Shown here: positions 8,162-16,821 of the stretch, piece after piece
Position numbering within the stretch: position 1 is the first letter of the stretch
How the letters are laid out: each line of letters begins with the position of its first letter
Source: an uncultured Pelagibacteraceae bacterium
Lineage (GTDB): Bacteria; Pseudomonadota; Alphaproteobacteria; Pelagibacterales; Pelagibacteraceae
Length of the DNA stretch: 44,115 nt
Assembly (NCBI GenBank): GCA_902558585.1
Contig: CACEEO010000005.1
Span: 1 to 44,115, forward strand
Direction: 5' to 3'
Made by a program: the position numbers and the translations under genes
The notes under the pieces: generated by a model
Database searches by the model: none
What the model saw: only the letters and a program-made list of their open reading frames with translations
Told to the model about the DNA's origin: nothing

Positions 8162-8863
8162 ATGATAAGAAACTTTTTATTTTCAATATTATTTTTCACT
8201 GGAATCATTTTTATTTCGATAATTTTTTTACCATCATTTTTTTTGCCCAAACAGGTTGTTTTGAAGGGAGGAAAATTAATGGGCCATTGGACCAGTTTTT
8301 GTTTAAGGTTTATTCTTTCAGTAAAAATTTCAATCAAAGGTAGGGAAAATATTATTAATAATGAAAAATTTTTTATAGCAGCATCTCATCAATCAATGTT
8401 TGAAACTTTTTATTTACAAACAATCTTTAACTCACCTGTATTTATTCTAAAAAAGGAATTATTGTTAATTCCAATATTTGGTTGGTACTTAAGAAAAATA
8501 GGATCAATTTCAATAAAAAGAAATAAAGTTACAAAAGATAACTCGGGTTTTTTTAATGATATTTCAAAAATGATAACCACTTCTAATAGACCCTTAATTA
8601 TTTTTCCTCAAGGAACTAGAGTTCTTCCAGATGAAAGACCACCTTTCAAAAAAGGTGCTTCGAGAATTTATGAACAGCTAAATGTTACTTGTCAGCCAGT
8701 TGCAATTAACTCTGGATATGTGTGGCCTAAAAAAGGTGAAAAAAAATCTAATAGAACTATTACAATCTCTATTCTAAAACCAATTCCTTCTGGGTTAACA
8801 AAAGAAAATTTTATTCAAATTCTTGAAAAAAATATTTATTCAGAGTTAGATTTAATTAATTAG
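8162..8863 (+). CDS. 1-acyl-sn-glycerol-3-phosphate acyltransferase-like (PlsC family)
   Basis: Membrane-bound lysophospholipid acyltransferase that would add the second acyl chain to make phosphatidic acid. The ORF track start is a TTG at 8153; the ATG at 8162 gives 233 residues. It has an N-terminal hydrophobic helix, then HQSMFET (an HX4E variant of the usual HX4D catalytic motif), GSISIKRN, and the substrate-binding FPQGTRV. The glutamate variant is common among alphaproteobacterial PlsC-like proteins, so it need not mean loss of activity. It ends convergently with dnaN, overlapping by 4 bp. A paralogue with another acyl acceptor is possible. Confidence 0.85.
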   Translation: MIRNFLFSILFFTGIIFISIIFLPSFFLPKQVVLKGGKLMGHWTSFCLRFILSVKISIKGRENIINNEKFFIAASHQSMFETFYLQTIFNSPVFILKKELLLIPIFGWYLRKIGSISIKRNKVTKDNSGFFNDISKMITTSNRPLIIFPQGTRVLPDERPPFKKGASRIYEQLNVTCQPVAINSGYVWPKKGEKKSNRTITISILKPIPSGLTKENFIQILEKNIYSELDLIN

Positions 8864-9972
8864 CCCTTCATAGGCATAACAACAAAAATACTATCAAAGT
8901 CACCCGGATCTTTTATTAGTGCTGGCGAACCAGTATCATTTAAAAAAATCTCAACTCTGTCTCCATCTAGTTGTGATGCAACATCCATCAAATATCTAGA
9001 GTTAAAACTTATCTCTAAGTCATTATCAAACTTAACACTTAAAGTTTCTTTACCATCACCACTGTTGGTGTTATTTACCGAAAGATCTAGTGTATCTTTA
9101 GATAAATTGAATTTCACACCATCTTTTTTATCTAATGAAACAGATGCTACTCTATCAACAGAATTTAAAAATAATTTTAAGTCTATTTCTAATTTTTTTT
9201 GGTTATTTTTAGGTATAACTTGAATGTAATTAGGAAATTTTCCATCAATAAGTTTTGAAATTAAAATACTATTATTTAATTCAAATTTTATTTTTGATTT
9301 AACATTTGAAACTTTTACATCTCCGTCATAGCTATCTAATAAAGAACAAAGTTGAAAAATTGTTTTTTTAGGCAAAATTATTGGATCAAAATCAATTTTT
9401 TCCTCTAATCTAACTTTTGAAATAGACATTCTATGACTATCAGTTGCAACTGCAGTTAAATAATTTTTATCCTCAACTTCTGTTTGATGAAAATAAATAC
9501 CACTTAGATAATGTCTTGTTTCATCATTAGAAACTGAAAATTTACACTTATTTAATAATTTCAAAAGTTGTTTTGATTTAATTATAAATTCATTTTGATT
9601 AAAATTTTCATCTGTTAGTGGAAATTCTGTTGCACTTATACAATTCAAATTAAAAATAGATTTTTCAGACTCTACTTGTAATTTGCTAATATCAGTTAAA
9701 TATAAATTAATTTTTTTTCCTGAGTTAAACTTTCTTATAATATCATACATTATTGAAGAAGTTGTGGTTGTTTTCCCCTCATCTAAAATTTCTACATTAT
9801 TTAATTGATGTATAAATATTAAGTCTAGATCTGTCGCAGTAATAGTAAGTTTTGAATTACTTGCATCTAATAAAATGTTAGAAAGTATTGGTAATGTGCT
9901 TCTTTTCTCAATAACTCCTTGGCAATAATTTAATGCTTGCTGAAGGTCTTGTTGATTAACGTTAAATTTCAT
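8860..9972 (-). CDS. dnaN: DNA polymerase III subunit beta (sliding clamp)
   Basis: Ring-shaped processivity clamp that tethers the replicative polymerase and other repair factors to DNA. The 370-residue protein has the usual three-domain length. It starts MKFNVNQQDLQQALNYCQGVIEKRSTLPILSNILL, which is typical, and ends SIFVVMPMKG, matching the conserved VMPM(R/K) C-terminus that lies by the peptide-binding cleft. Central ATDSHRMS is also a family hallmark. It lies directly downstream of dnaA on the same strand, overlapping its end by 11 bp, the classical dnaA-dnaN order. Confidence 0.96.
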   Translation of the reverse strand: MKFNVNQQDLQQALNYCQGVIEKRSTLPILSNILLDASNSKLTITATDLDLIFIHQLNNVEILDEGKTTTTSSIMYDIIRKFNSGKKINLYLTDISKLQVESEKSIFNLNCISATEFPLTDENFNQNEFIIKSKQLLKLLNKCKFSVSNDETRHYLSGIYFHQTEVEDKNYLTAVATDSHRMSISKVRLEEKIDFDPIILPKKTIFQLCSLLDSYDGDVKVSNVKSKIKFELNNSILISKLIDGKFPNYIQVIPKNNQKKLEIDLKLFLNSVDRVASVSLDKKDGVKFNLSKDTLDLSVNNTNSGDGKETLSVKFDNDLEISFNSRYLMDVASQLDGDRVEIFLNDTGSPALIKDPGDFDSIFVVMPMKG

Positions 9973-11380
9973 TTTCTTTATTATTATATAAAATCTGGTT
10001 TTTTAGCTTGCTTATATTATCAACCATTTCTGGATCTTTTTCTTTTATCTTTTCAATAGTTTTTACTGAATGAATTATAGTTGTGTGGTCTCTATTGGAA
10101 AATTCTCTTCCGATTTCAGGTAATGATTTGGAAGTTAAAATTTTTGTTAAATAAATTGCTGTTTGTCTAGGTCTTACTAAATATCTTGATCTTCTAGACG
10201 ATAACATCTCATTTTTACTGATTTTGAAGAATTTACAAACAGTTGTCTGAATTAAATCTATTGTAACCTTATTCTCTGCTAAATTTAATAAATCCTTTAA
10301 AACTACTTTTGTTTCAGCAAGATTTGGGACTTTGTTGTAAATTTTTGAAAATGAAACAACTCTGTTTATTGCACCAACTAGTTCCCTTACACTTCCAGTT
10401 ATTTCATTACTTATAAAATCTTGAATCTCTTTAGAAACTTGTAATTGTTCGGAATACAAGGCATTCAATTCTTCAGTTTTTTTTTCAACTATTTTTTTTC
10501 TTAGCTCTAGATCTGGCTTTTGAATATCAACAACTAATCCACCAGAAAATCTTGATCTTATTCTTTCTTGAATTCTTGACAATTTATTTGGTGATCGATC
10601 AGCTGATACAATTATTTGAGATCCCTTATCAAGTAATGCGTTAAATGTATGAAAGAACTCCTCCTGCATTGCCTCTTTTCCACTGATAAACTGGATATCA
10701 TCGATTAATAAAATATCTGTATTTCTAAAATATTCTTTAAACTTAACCATGTCGTTTGATTTAATTGATTTTACAAACTGATACATGAAACGTTCGGCAG
10801 AAATAAACATTACTTTATTATTTTTTTTAAGCTCTAAACCTATTGAATTTAATAAATGAGTTTTTCCCATTCCAACACCACCGTAAATATAAAGTGGATT
10901 ATAATGAGATATATTTTCTGAAACTTTTAAAGAAGCTTCATAAGCTAATTTGTTACTTGAACCTGTTATAAAATTATCAAATCTTTTATTTGGATCAATT
11001 CGATTATACTGAAGATAAGAATCTTTTATAAATGAAATATTTTCATTTATATTGCTCTCTTTAATATTGCTTTCTTTTAAATTGGTTTCTTGAGAATTTT
11101 CAACTATTTTGAACTCAATTCTGATAATGTCTTTTTTAAATACTTTAATTATTTGTAATATTTGATCTAAATACCTTGATGTAATCCAGTCTCTAATAAA
11201 TCTTGTTGGAACTGACAATAATAAGTAATTATTGAATTCCTCTACAAAAGAAATCTTTTTTAACCAACTCTCATAAACTTCTAAGCCTAATTTATTTTTC
11301 ATTTCATTCTGTACATGCTTCCATTCAAAGCCTTCTGAGGAAAAACTATTAATATTTTTTATATTTGTTAATTTATTCAT
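9962..11380 (-). CDS. dnaA: Chromosomal replication initiator protein DnaA
   Basis: AAA+ ATPase that binds the origin and loads the helicase. The 472-residue protein has an N-terminal oligomerisation domain (WKHVQNEMKNKLGLEVYESWL), a low-complexity linker (ESNIKESNINEN), the Walker A GGVGMGKTHLL near residue 170, Walker B ILLIDDIQF, an arginine-rich box ERIRSRFSGGLVVDI, and a C-terminal DNA-binding domain with the family signature SNRDHTTIIHSVKTIEK. The start ATG at 11380 has no strong Shine-Dalgarno sequence upstream on the minus strand. The upstream spacer carries a set of repeats described separately. Confidence 0.96.
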   Translation of the reverse strand: MNKLTNIKNINSFSSEGFEWKHVQNEMKNKLGLEVYESWLKKISFVEEFNNYLLLSVPTRFIRDWITSRYLDQILQIIKVFKKDIIRIEFKIVENSQETNLKESNIKESNINENISFIKDSYLQYNRIDPNKRFDNFITGSSNKLAYEASLKVSENISHYNPLYIYGGVGMGKTHLLNSIGLELKKNNKVMFISAERFMYQFVKSIKSNDMVKFKEYFRNTDILLIDDIQFISGKEAMQEEFFHTFNALLDKGSQIIVSADRSPNKLSRIQERIRSRFSGGLVVDIQKPDLELRKKIVEKKTEELNALYSEQLQVSKEIQDFISNEITGSVRELVGAINRVVSFSKIYNKVPNLAETKVVLKDLLNLAENKVTIDLIQTTVCKFFKISKNEMLSSRRSRYLVRPRQTAIYLTKILTSKSLPEIGREFSNRDHTTIIHSVKTIEKIKEKDPEMVDNISKLKNQILYNNKENEI

Positions 11381-11693
11381 AACTTAAGGGGAAGTCTCAG
11401 TTAGAACGATTTAAAAAAATTTGCAACAAGTTAATAAGAAAAATCAAAAAAAAATAAAATCTATGATTGTGATTTATAATGTTGCTGATTAATTTTTTAT
11501 TAAGATCAAAAATTAAAATTTTAAATTGAATCAAATATAGATTGAATCAATAAATTGATTGAATTAAAATTGAATCAAACATAGATTGAATGATGGTAAT
11601 CCAAATATTTACTAAATCTAAATATAGTAACTTAAGAAAAATCTTAAATATATAATGTAGATATCAGGAGTTGTTTAAAAATTAAGCTAACGT
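11381..11693. other. 313-bp intergenic region between dnaA and rpsT
   Basis: The longest gene-free stretch in the window. It should hold the dnaA promoter (minus strand) and the 3' end of the rpsT transcript. I see an extremely AT-rich central part, a cluster of five ATTGAAT motifs within 11525-11591, and a small TTAAGA-AAAA-TCTTAA hairpin at 11632-11647 that could fall at the rpsT 3' end. I do not see a coding region, a tRNA or a canonical TTATCCACA DnaA box. Proximity to dnaA-dnaN makes an origin possible, but nothing here proves it. Confidence 0.7.
11524..11591. repeat. Iteron-like repeats with GANTC sites upstream of dnaA
   Basis: Two 24-base copies of AATTGAATCAAAYATAGATTGAAT, at 11524-11547 and 11568-11591, differ at a single base. 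Between them lies a further ATTGAAT. The core ATTGAAT starts at 11525, 11541, 11558, 11569 and 11585. Three cores continue as GAATC, the GANTC target of CcrM-type methyltransferases (11528, 11544, 11572). The array lies about 145-210 bp upstream of the dnaA start. A role in dnaA promoter control or origin function is inferred from placement only. Confidence 0.6.
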
Positions 11694-11954
11694 TTAAATT
11701 GCAGCTATTTTTTTGGTAATTCTAGAAACGTTTCTAGAAGCATTTTGTTTTTTTATTATCCCTGTTTTAGCAATTTTCATCAACTCAGAGTTTAACTTTG
11801 GTAAAAATTTTAGAGCTTCATCTTTCTTTTTACCATCAATTAGAAGGTTCATTTTCTTAAGAGCGTTTCTAAATCTGCTCTTTCTAGCTTTATTTACTGC
11901 TGTTTGTTTAGAAATTCTTCTAATTCTCTTAATTGCTGATTTTGTGTTTGCCAT
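11694..11954 (-). CDS. rpsT: 30S ribosomal protein S20
   Basis: Small basic protein that binds 16S rRNA early in 30S assembly. The ORF track entry starts too early; the ATG at 11954 gives the classic start MANTKSAIKRIRRISKQTAVNKARKSR and an 86-residue protein, the normal S20 length. The middle has NALKKMNLLIDGKKKDEA and the C-terminus is KKQNASRNVSRITKKI. The upstream residues of the longer ORF (MCFLSKIVKYLVDHYKF) belong to the 50-bp spacer after mutM. Same strand as mutM and upstream of dnaA, as in several other alphaproteobacteria. Confidence 0.96.
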   Translation of the reverse strand: MANTKSAIKRIRRISKQTAVNKARKSRFRNALKKMNLLIDGKKKDEALKFLPKLNSELMKIAKTGIIKKQNASRNVSRITKKIAAI

Positions 11955-12004
11955 CTGCGCAGGGGTATAGCTTGAGAATTTATAGTGGTCAACTAAATAT
12001 TTAA

Positions 12005-12868
12005 CTATTTTTGACAGGAAACACAAAAAAAAGTCGACCTATTTGATGTTATCTTTTTTTTTATAATGCCTTTGCACTTCGTACGCTTACAATCAGCTCC
12101 GTCTTGCTGATAGACTTTAAACTCCTTTTGGAAGTTACCTTTGTTACCTGAGATATCTTTAAAATCTCTTATACTTGAACCTCCCTTATTAATTGCCTGT
12201 TGAAGTATTTTCTTAGTATTAAAAATAATATTTAAACATTCATTTTTATTAAGTCTTTTTGCCTTTTTAAATGGATTTATTTTACTAGCGAAAAGAATTT
12301 CACTTGCATAAATATTACCTATTCCAGAAACAAATCTCTGATCAAGTAAGAAACTTTTTATATCCTTATTTTTTTTCTTAAAATAATTAACTACATAATT
12401 TAAGTTAAATTTTTCACTAAATGGTTCAGGTCCCATTGATTTAAATCTTCTCTGTAGATCTTGATAATTTTTAATTATTTCAAAAAATCCAAAACGTCTT
12501 GGATCGTTATAAATTACTTTCAAGCTATCAAATACAAACTCTGCATGATTGTGTTTTTTAGGTAAAAAAGGTGAATGATAAAAACTAGTATTCGTAAATT
12601 TTAGAGGCTTTTTCTTATCAAGAATATGAATTGTTCCTGACATTCCTAAATGTATTAAACAATAATCCTCATTTTGAAAATGGATAATCAAATATTTAGA
12701 AAATCTACTAACTTCAATTATTTTTTTATTTTTAAGAAAACTTTCAAAATCACTTGGTATTTTAAACCTTAAATTCCTGTTTCTGATTATTACTTTTTTT
12801 ATGCTTTTTTTTTTGATCTTTTTATGAAGGGATTGTCTAACAATTTCTACTTCTGGTAATTCTGGCAT
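12005..12868 (-). CDS. mutM: Formamidopyrimidine-DNA glycosylase
   Basis: Base-excision repair enzyme removing oxidised purines such as 8-oxoguanine, with AP-lyase activity. The 287-residue protein starts MPELPEVEIVRQSL; after Met removal, the proline nucleophile and the following Glu are intact. The helix-two-turn-helix has QRFVSGIGNIYASEILF, and the zinc finger is formed by the C-terminal cysteines in DCKRTKC and FFCVSCQK. It is divergent from ubiE with only 29 bp between start codons, so the promoters must overlap. The mutM/ubiE/ubiB/coaBC/dut neighbourhood recurs in alphaproteobacteria. Confidence 0.95.
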   Translation of the reverse strand: MPELPEVEIVRQSLHKKIKKKSIKKVIIRNRNLRFKIPSDFESFLKNKKIIEVSRFSKYLIIHFQNEDYCLIHLGMSGTIHILDKKKPLKFTNTSFYHSPFLPKKHNHAEFVFDSLKVIYNDPRRFGFFEIIKNYQDLQRRFKSMGPEPFSEKFNLNYVVNYFKKKNKDIKSFLLDQRFVSGIGNIYASEILFASKINPFKKAKRLNKNECLNIIFNTKKILQQAINKGGSSIRDFKDISGNKGNFQKEFKVYQQDGADCKRTKCKGIIKKKITSNRSTFFCVSCQK

Positions 12869-12897
12869 TTGATACTATATTCAATATATATTTTTTT

Positions 12898-13602
12898 ATG
12901 CAACAAAATCTTCAAAATAAAAAAGGACTTGTAGAAAATGTGTTTAATCAGGTCTACAACAAATATGACTTGATGAATGACTTTATGTCTATGGGTGTAC
13001 ATAGATATTGGAAAAAAAGTTTAATCAATATGATGAATCCGAGAGTTAATAGAAAATTAATAGATGTTGCGTGTGGGACGGGGGATGTTGGAAAGTTATT
13101 TTTAGATAGCACAAATAAAGAGGCTGAAATTACTTGTGTAGACCCTAATAAAGGAATGGTTAGTCAAGGAAAGCAAAAATTATCTAATTACAAAAATGTA
13201 AAATGGGTTATTTCTCCAGCAGAAAAATTACCAATAACAGACAATTCATTTGATTATTACACTATTAGCTTTGGGCTAAGAAATACAAAAAATTTAAATA
13301 AAGCACTTTCAGAAGCCTATAGAGTTTTAAAGCCTGGTGGACGCTATCTATGTCTGGAATTTTCTAAGATACAAAATTCAAATCTTGATTTTGTATATAA
13401 AAATTATTCAAAACTCATTCCTATTATTGGTCAGTTTGTAGTTGGAGAAAAAGAACCTTACGAATATTTAATCAAAAGTATTGAACAATTTATTAATCAA
13501 GATGAATTAATAGAGTTGATGGAAAAAAATAATTTTCATAAATGTTCTTATAGAAATCTTTCTGGTGGTATTGTTTCAATTCATAGTGGTTGGAAAATTT
13601 AA
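12898..13602 (+). CDS. ubiE: Ubiquinone biosynthesis C-methyltransferase UbiE
   Basis: SAM-dependent methyltransferase of the C-methylation step in ubiquinone (and, where present, menaquinone) synthesis. The 234-residue protein shows the family start VENVFNQVYNKYDLMNDFMSMGVHRYWK, the SAM motif LIDVACGTGDVGKL, and the signatures FDYYTISFGLRNTKNLNKALSEAYRVLKPGG and the C-terminal GGIVSIHSGWKI. It is the first gene of a plus-strand run, and its stop codon overlaps the ubiB ATG. No menaquinone genes are visible, so a ubiquinone role is most likely. Confidence 0.95.
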   Translation: MQQNLQNKKGLVENVFNQVYNKYDLMNDFMSMGVHRYWKKSLINMMNPRVNRKLIDVACGTGDVGKLFLDSTNKEAEITCVDPNKGMVSQGKQKLSNYKNVKWVISPAEKLPITDNSFDYYTISFGLRNTKNLNKALSEAYRVLKPGGRYLCLEFSKIQNSNLDFVYKNYSKLIPIIGQFVVGEKEPYEYLIKSIEQFINQDELIELMEKNNFHKCSYRNLSGGIVSIHSGWKI

Positions 13603-15170
13603 TGATTAAAAAACTTATTACTTTATTTAAATTAGGAAGAAAAATTGCAAAATCAGATATTTTAAAAATTGCATCTAAATTTAAAAAACCTCCTTTAGCT
13701 GTAACAATATTATTACAAATTTTATCTATTTCATTTGAAAAAAAGGAACAAAGTAATTTAATTGAGGATGATGGTGAAAGACTATCTAGGTCATTAGAAT
13801 CTATGGGTACAACTTTCATCAAACTTGGTCAATTTCTTGCTACTAGACCAGATATAATCGGAGAAGAATTATCTTTAAAGCTAGAAAAACTTCAAGATCG
13901 ATTACCCCCTTTTTCAATTCATGAAGCAAAAGAAATTATTAAAGAAGATCTCGGAGTTGATGCATTTAATTCAATAATTGATTTAAGTGAACCAGTTGCT
14001 GCTGCATCAATTGCACAAGTTCATAAAGCAAAAATAAATGATAATGGAACAATTAAAGATGTAGCAATAAAAATTTTAAGACCAAATATAAAAAAAATAT
14101 TCAATGAAGAAATAGATGCAATGATGTTATTTGCATTTATTATTGAGTCATTTGTAAAAAAAACAAAAAGATTAAAACTTGTTGAAGTTGTTTTTTTACT
14201 TAAAGAAATAACTAATCTTGAAATGGATTTAAGATTCGAAGCTGCTGCGGCTAATGAATATGCTGAAAACACTAAAAATGATGCTGGATTTAAAGTTCCT
14301 GAAATTTATTGGAATTTTACTAGTGAAAATGTAATGACTTTGGATTGGATAGATGGAATTTCAATAAGAGAAGCTGAGGAGCTAAAGAAAAGAAATCTAG
14401 ATACTAATAAAATAGCTGAAGATATTATCCAACATTTTTTAAGACATGCTGTAAGAGATGGTTTTTTTCATGCAGATATGCATCAAGGAAATATTTTTGT
14501 TGATAATAGTGGCCAAATTGTACCTATAGATTTTGGAATTATGGGCAGGTTAGACAAACTTAGTAAAAGGTTTTTAGCAGAAATTTTATTTGGATTTATT
14601 CAAAGAGATTATCGTAAAGTAGCTGAAGTTCACTTAGTGGCCGGATTAGTTCCAAAAGAAGTACCAATCGATGATCTAGCTCAAGCTTTGAGATCAATTG
14701 GTGAGCCTATATTTGGTCAAGAAGTAAAAGATATTTCAGGAGGTAAGTTACTCAAACAATTGTTTGATGTAACAGAAAAATTTAATATGCAAACTCAACC
14801 TCAATTATTAATGTTGCAAAAAACTATGGTTGTTGTTGAAGGTGTAGCAAGAAAGTTAAATCCAAACACAAATATTTGGACAACTTCAAAGCCTGTACTA
14901 GAAAATTGGCTTAAAGAAACCAAAGATCCAATTAATAATTTAAATGAAACTTTAAAAAATACATCTGAAGTGATTAAACGTTTACCAGAATTTCCTGAGA
15001 TTATGGATAAAGCAAATCAAGCATTAACGTTTTTAGCTAGTGGTCAAATTCCACAAAATTCAAATTCTTACACCGCTCTGAATGATAAGAAATCAGAAAT
15101 GATAGCATTTAGAAATCAATCTATTATTGGTTTATTACTTCTTGTAATTTTGGGCCTTATAGTATTTTAA
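13602..15170 (+). CDS. ubiB: UbiB, ABC1/ADCK-family atypical kinase-like protein for ubiquinone synthesis
   Basis: Membrane-associated protein needed for ubiquinone accumulation; the family has ATPase activity. The ORF track starts at a TTG at 13590, but the ATG at 13602 overlapping the ubiE stop gives 522 residues. The family's KxGQ motif appears as FIKLGQFLATRPDIIG, followed by the alanine-rich loop VAAASIAQVHKA that replaces the kinase glycine-rich loop, the catalytic region HADMHQGNIFVD and metal-binding IDFGIMGRL. A C-terminal hydrophobic helix (SIIGLLLLVILGLIVF) anchors it in the membrane. It directly follows ubiE, as in many proteobacteria. Confidence 0.94.
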   Translation: MIKKLITLFKLGRKIAKSDILKIASKFKKPPLAVTILLQILSISFEKKEQSNLIEDDGERLSRSLESMGTTFIKLGQFLATRPDIIGEELSLKLEKLQDRLPPFSIHEAKEIIKEDLGVDAFNSIIDLSEPVAAASIAQVHKAKINDNGTIKDVAIKILRPNIKKIFNEEIDAMMLFAFIIESFVKKTKRLKLVEVVFLLKEITNLEMDLRFEAAAANEYAENTKNDAGFKVPEIYWNFTSENVMTLDWIDGISIREAEELKKRNLDTNKIAEDIIQHFLRHAVRDGFFHADMHQGNIFVDNSGQIVPIDFGIMGRLDKLSKRFLAEILFGFIQRDYRKVAEVHLVAGLVPKEVPIDDLAQALRSIGEPIFGQEVKDISGGKLLKQLFDVTEKFNMQTQPQLLMLQKTMVVVEGVARKLNPNTNIWTTSKPVLENWLKETKDPINNLNETLKNTSEVIKRLPEFPEIMDKANQALTFLASGQIPQNSNSYTALNDKKSEMIAFRNQSIIGLLLLVILGLIVF

Positions 15171-15178
15171 TTCTGCAG

Positions 15179-16384
15179 ATGAAAAATTTGTTAAATAAAA
15201 AAATACTATTTATTATCTGTGGAGGAATATCTGCTTATAAAAGTCTTGAAACAATTAGGCTTTTTAAAAAGAATGATGCAGAAATAAAGACAATTCTTAC
15301 AACAAGTGCAAAAGAGTTTGTAACACCGCTTTCAATAACATCACTTTCTCAAGGTAAAGTTTATAGTGATTTATTTAGTGTAGAAAATGAGGCTGAAATG
15401 GATCACATTTCACTTTCAAGATGGGCAGATATAATTGTAATTGCACCTGCAACAGCAAATACAATTTCGAAACTGGCTCAAGGAACAACTGATGATTTAG
15501 CATCCACTGTTGTTTTGGCATCAGATAAAGACATTATTTTAGCACCAGCAATGAATGTAAGAATGTGGGAGCATCCAACTACTAAAACAAATATAAAAAA
15601 ATTAAAAGGGTTTGGATATAAACTAATAGGTCCAGAGGTTGGTGATATGGCATGTGGTGAATATGGAGAGGGTAAAATGTCAGACCCATCAGTAATTGCT
15701 GAAGAAGTTGATAAATATTTCTTAACTCAAAAAAATAACAAAAAATTTAAAGCATTAGTTACAGCAGGTCCAACTAATGAGTACATAGATCCAGTTCGTT
15801 TTATTACAAATAAATCAAGTGGCAAACAAGGATATGAATTAGCAAAATCATTATCCAAAAAAGGTTTTGATACAACATTAATATCAGGTCCAACTAATCT
15901 TGAAATAACTAAAGATATTAATCTTATAAAAGTTGAAACAGCAGATGAAATGTTAGTTGCCACTCAAGAAAATTTACCTGTTGATGTAGCAATTTTTTCT
16001 GCTGCGGTAGCTGATTTTAAAATTAACAAAAAGTATGAAAATAAAATTAAAAAACAAGAGAACTTAAACTTAAATTTAGAAAAGAATGTAGATATACTTC
16101 ATTATGTGTCTAACCATAACTCTATGAGACCTGAACTTGTCATTGGATTTGCAGCAGAAACTAATGAGATTGATAAAAATGCAGAGGAAAAATTAAATAA
16201 GAAAAGTTGTGACTGGATAATTTCTAATGATGTATCAAATAAAGATATAGGATTTAATTCTGATTATAATGAAGTAACAATTCATTATAAAAACAAAGAC
16301 GTTAAAAAAGAAAAACTTTCGTACAAAAAAAAATCTGGAATTTCTGATGAAATAGTTGATAGAATAATTGATCAATTAAATTAA
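15179..16384 (+). CDS. coaBC: Bifunctional phosphopantothenoylcysteine decarboxylase / phosphopantothenate-cysteine ligase
   Basis: Two consecutive steps of coenzyme A synthesis in one 401-residue protein. The N-terminal CoaC flavodoxin-like half has the catalytic-histidine region AEMDHISLSRWAD, PAMNVRMWEHP and the substrate flap GDMACGEYGEGKM. The C-terminal CoaB half begins near ALVTAGPTNEYIDPVRFITNKSSGKQG, with SAAVADFKINKKYENKIKK and VIGFAAET. Length and domain order are normal. It begins 8 bp after ubiB and its stop overlaps the dut start by one base (TAATG), implying translational coupling. Confidence 0.95.
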   Translation: MKNLLNKKILFIICGGISAYKSLETIRLFKKNDAEIKTILTTSAKEFVTPLSITSLSQGKVYSDLFSVENEAEMDHISLSRWADIIVIAPATANTISKLAQGTTDDLASTVVLASDKDIILAPAMNVRMWEHPTTKTNIKKLKGFGYKLIGPEVGDMACGEYGEGKMSDPSVIAEEVDKYFLTQKNNKKFKALVTAGPTNEYIDPVRFITNKSSGKQGYELAKSLSKKGFDTTLISGPTNLEITKDINLIKVETADEMLVATQENLPVDVAIFSAAVADFKINKKYENKIKKQENLNLNLEKNVDILHYVSNHNSMRPELVIGFAAETNEIDKNAEEKLNKKSCDWIISNDVSNKDIGFNSDYNEVTIHYKNKDVKKEKLSYKKKSGISDEIVDRIIDQLN

Positions 16385-16821
16385 TGGCAAAAGTTCTTAT
16401 CAAAAAGTTAGACCCTGCGGTTGAATTACCCGCTTACAAAACAGAAGGTGCATCAGGTATGGATTTGATGGCATTATTAAAAGAACCTATTAATCTTAAA
16501 CCAAACTCATCATGCTTAGTACCAACAGGGCTTGCTGTTGCATTTTCAAGTGATTTCGAAATCCAAATAAGACCAAGATCTGGTTTAGCTGCAAAAAACA
16601 ACATTAGTGTTTTAAATACACCTGGAACTATTGATAGTGATTACAGGGGAGAAATAAAAGTAATCCTTTTTAATCACGGAAAAAGTGATTTTTTAATAAA
16701 TAATAAGGATAGAATAGCACAAATGATTTTAACTCCTGTAATTAAAATGGATCTTGAGGAAACTGATGATCTACCAGAAACAATTAGAGGAGAAGGTGGG
16801 TTTGGCTCAACAGGAAAATGA
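16384..16821 (+). CDS. dut: Deoxyuridine 5'-triphosphate nucleotidohydrolase
   Basis: Hydrolyses dUTP to dUMP and pyrophosphate, keeping uracil out of DNA and feeding dTMP synthesis. The 145-residue protein has all five trimeric dUTPase motifs: GASGMDLMA, RPRSGLAAK, GTIDSDYRGEIKVIL, RIAQMILTP and the C-terminal arm RGEGGFGSTGK. The C-terminal arm is complete, so the enzyme should close over its substrate. It overlaps coaBC by one base and the next gene by four bases (ATGA). Confidence 0.97.
   Translation: MAKVLIKKLDPAVELPAYKTEGASGMDLMALLKEPINLKPNSSCLVPTGLAVAFSSDFEIQIRPRSGLAAKNNISVLNTPGTIDSDYRGEIKVILFNHGKSDFLINNKDRIAQMILTPVIKMDLEETDDLPETIRGEGGFGSTGK

Noticed and set aside
11381-11693. Canonical origin of replication with DnaA boxes next to dnaA
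   Set aside because: No TTATCCACA or close reverse complement was seen. The repeats are different, so I report them without calling oriC.
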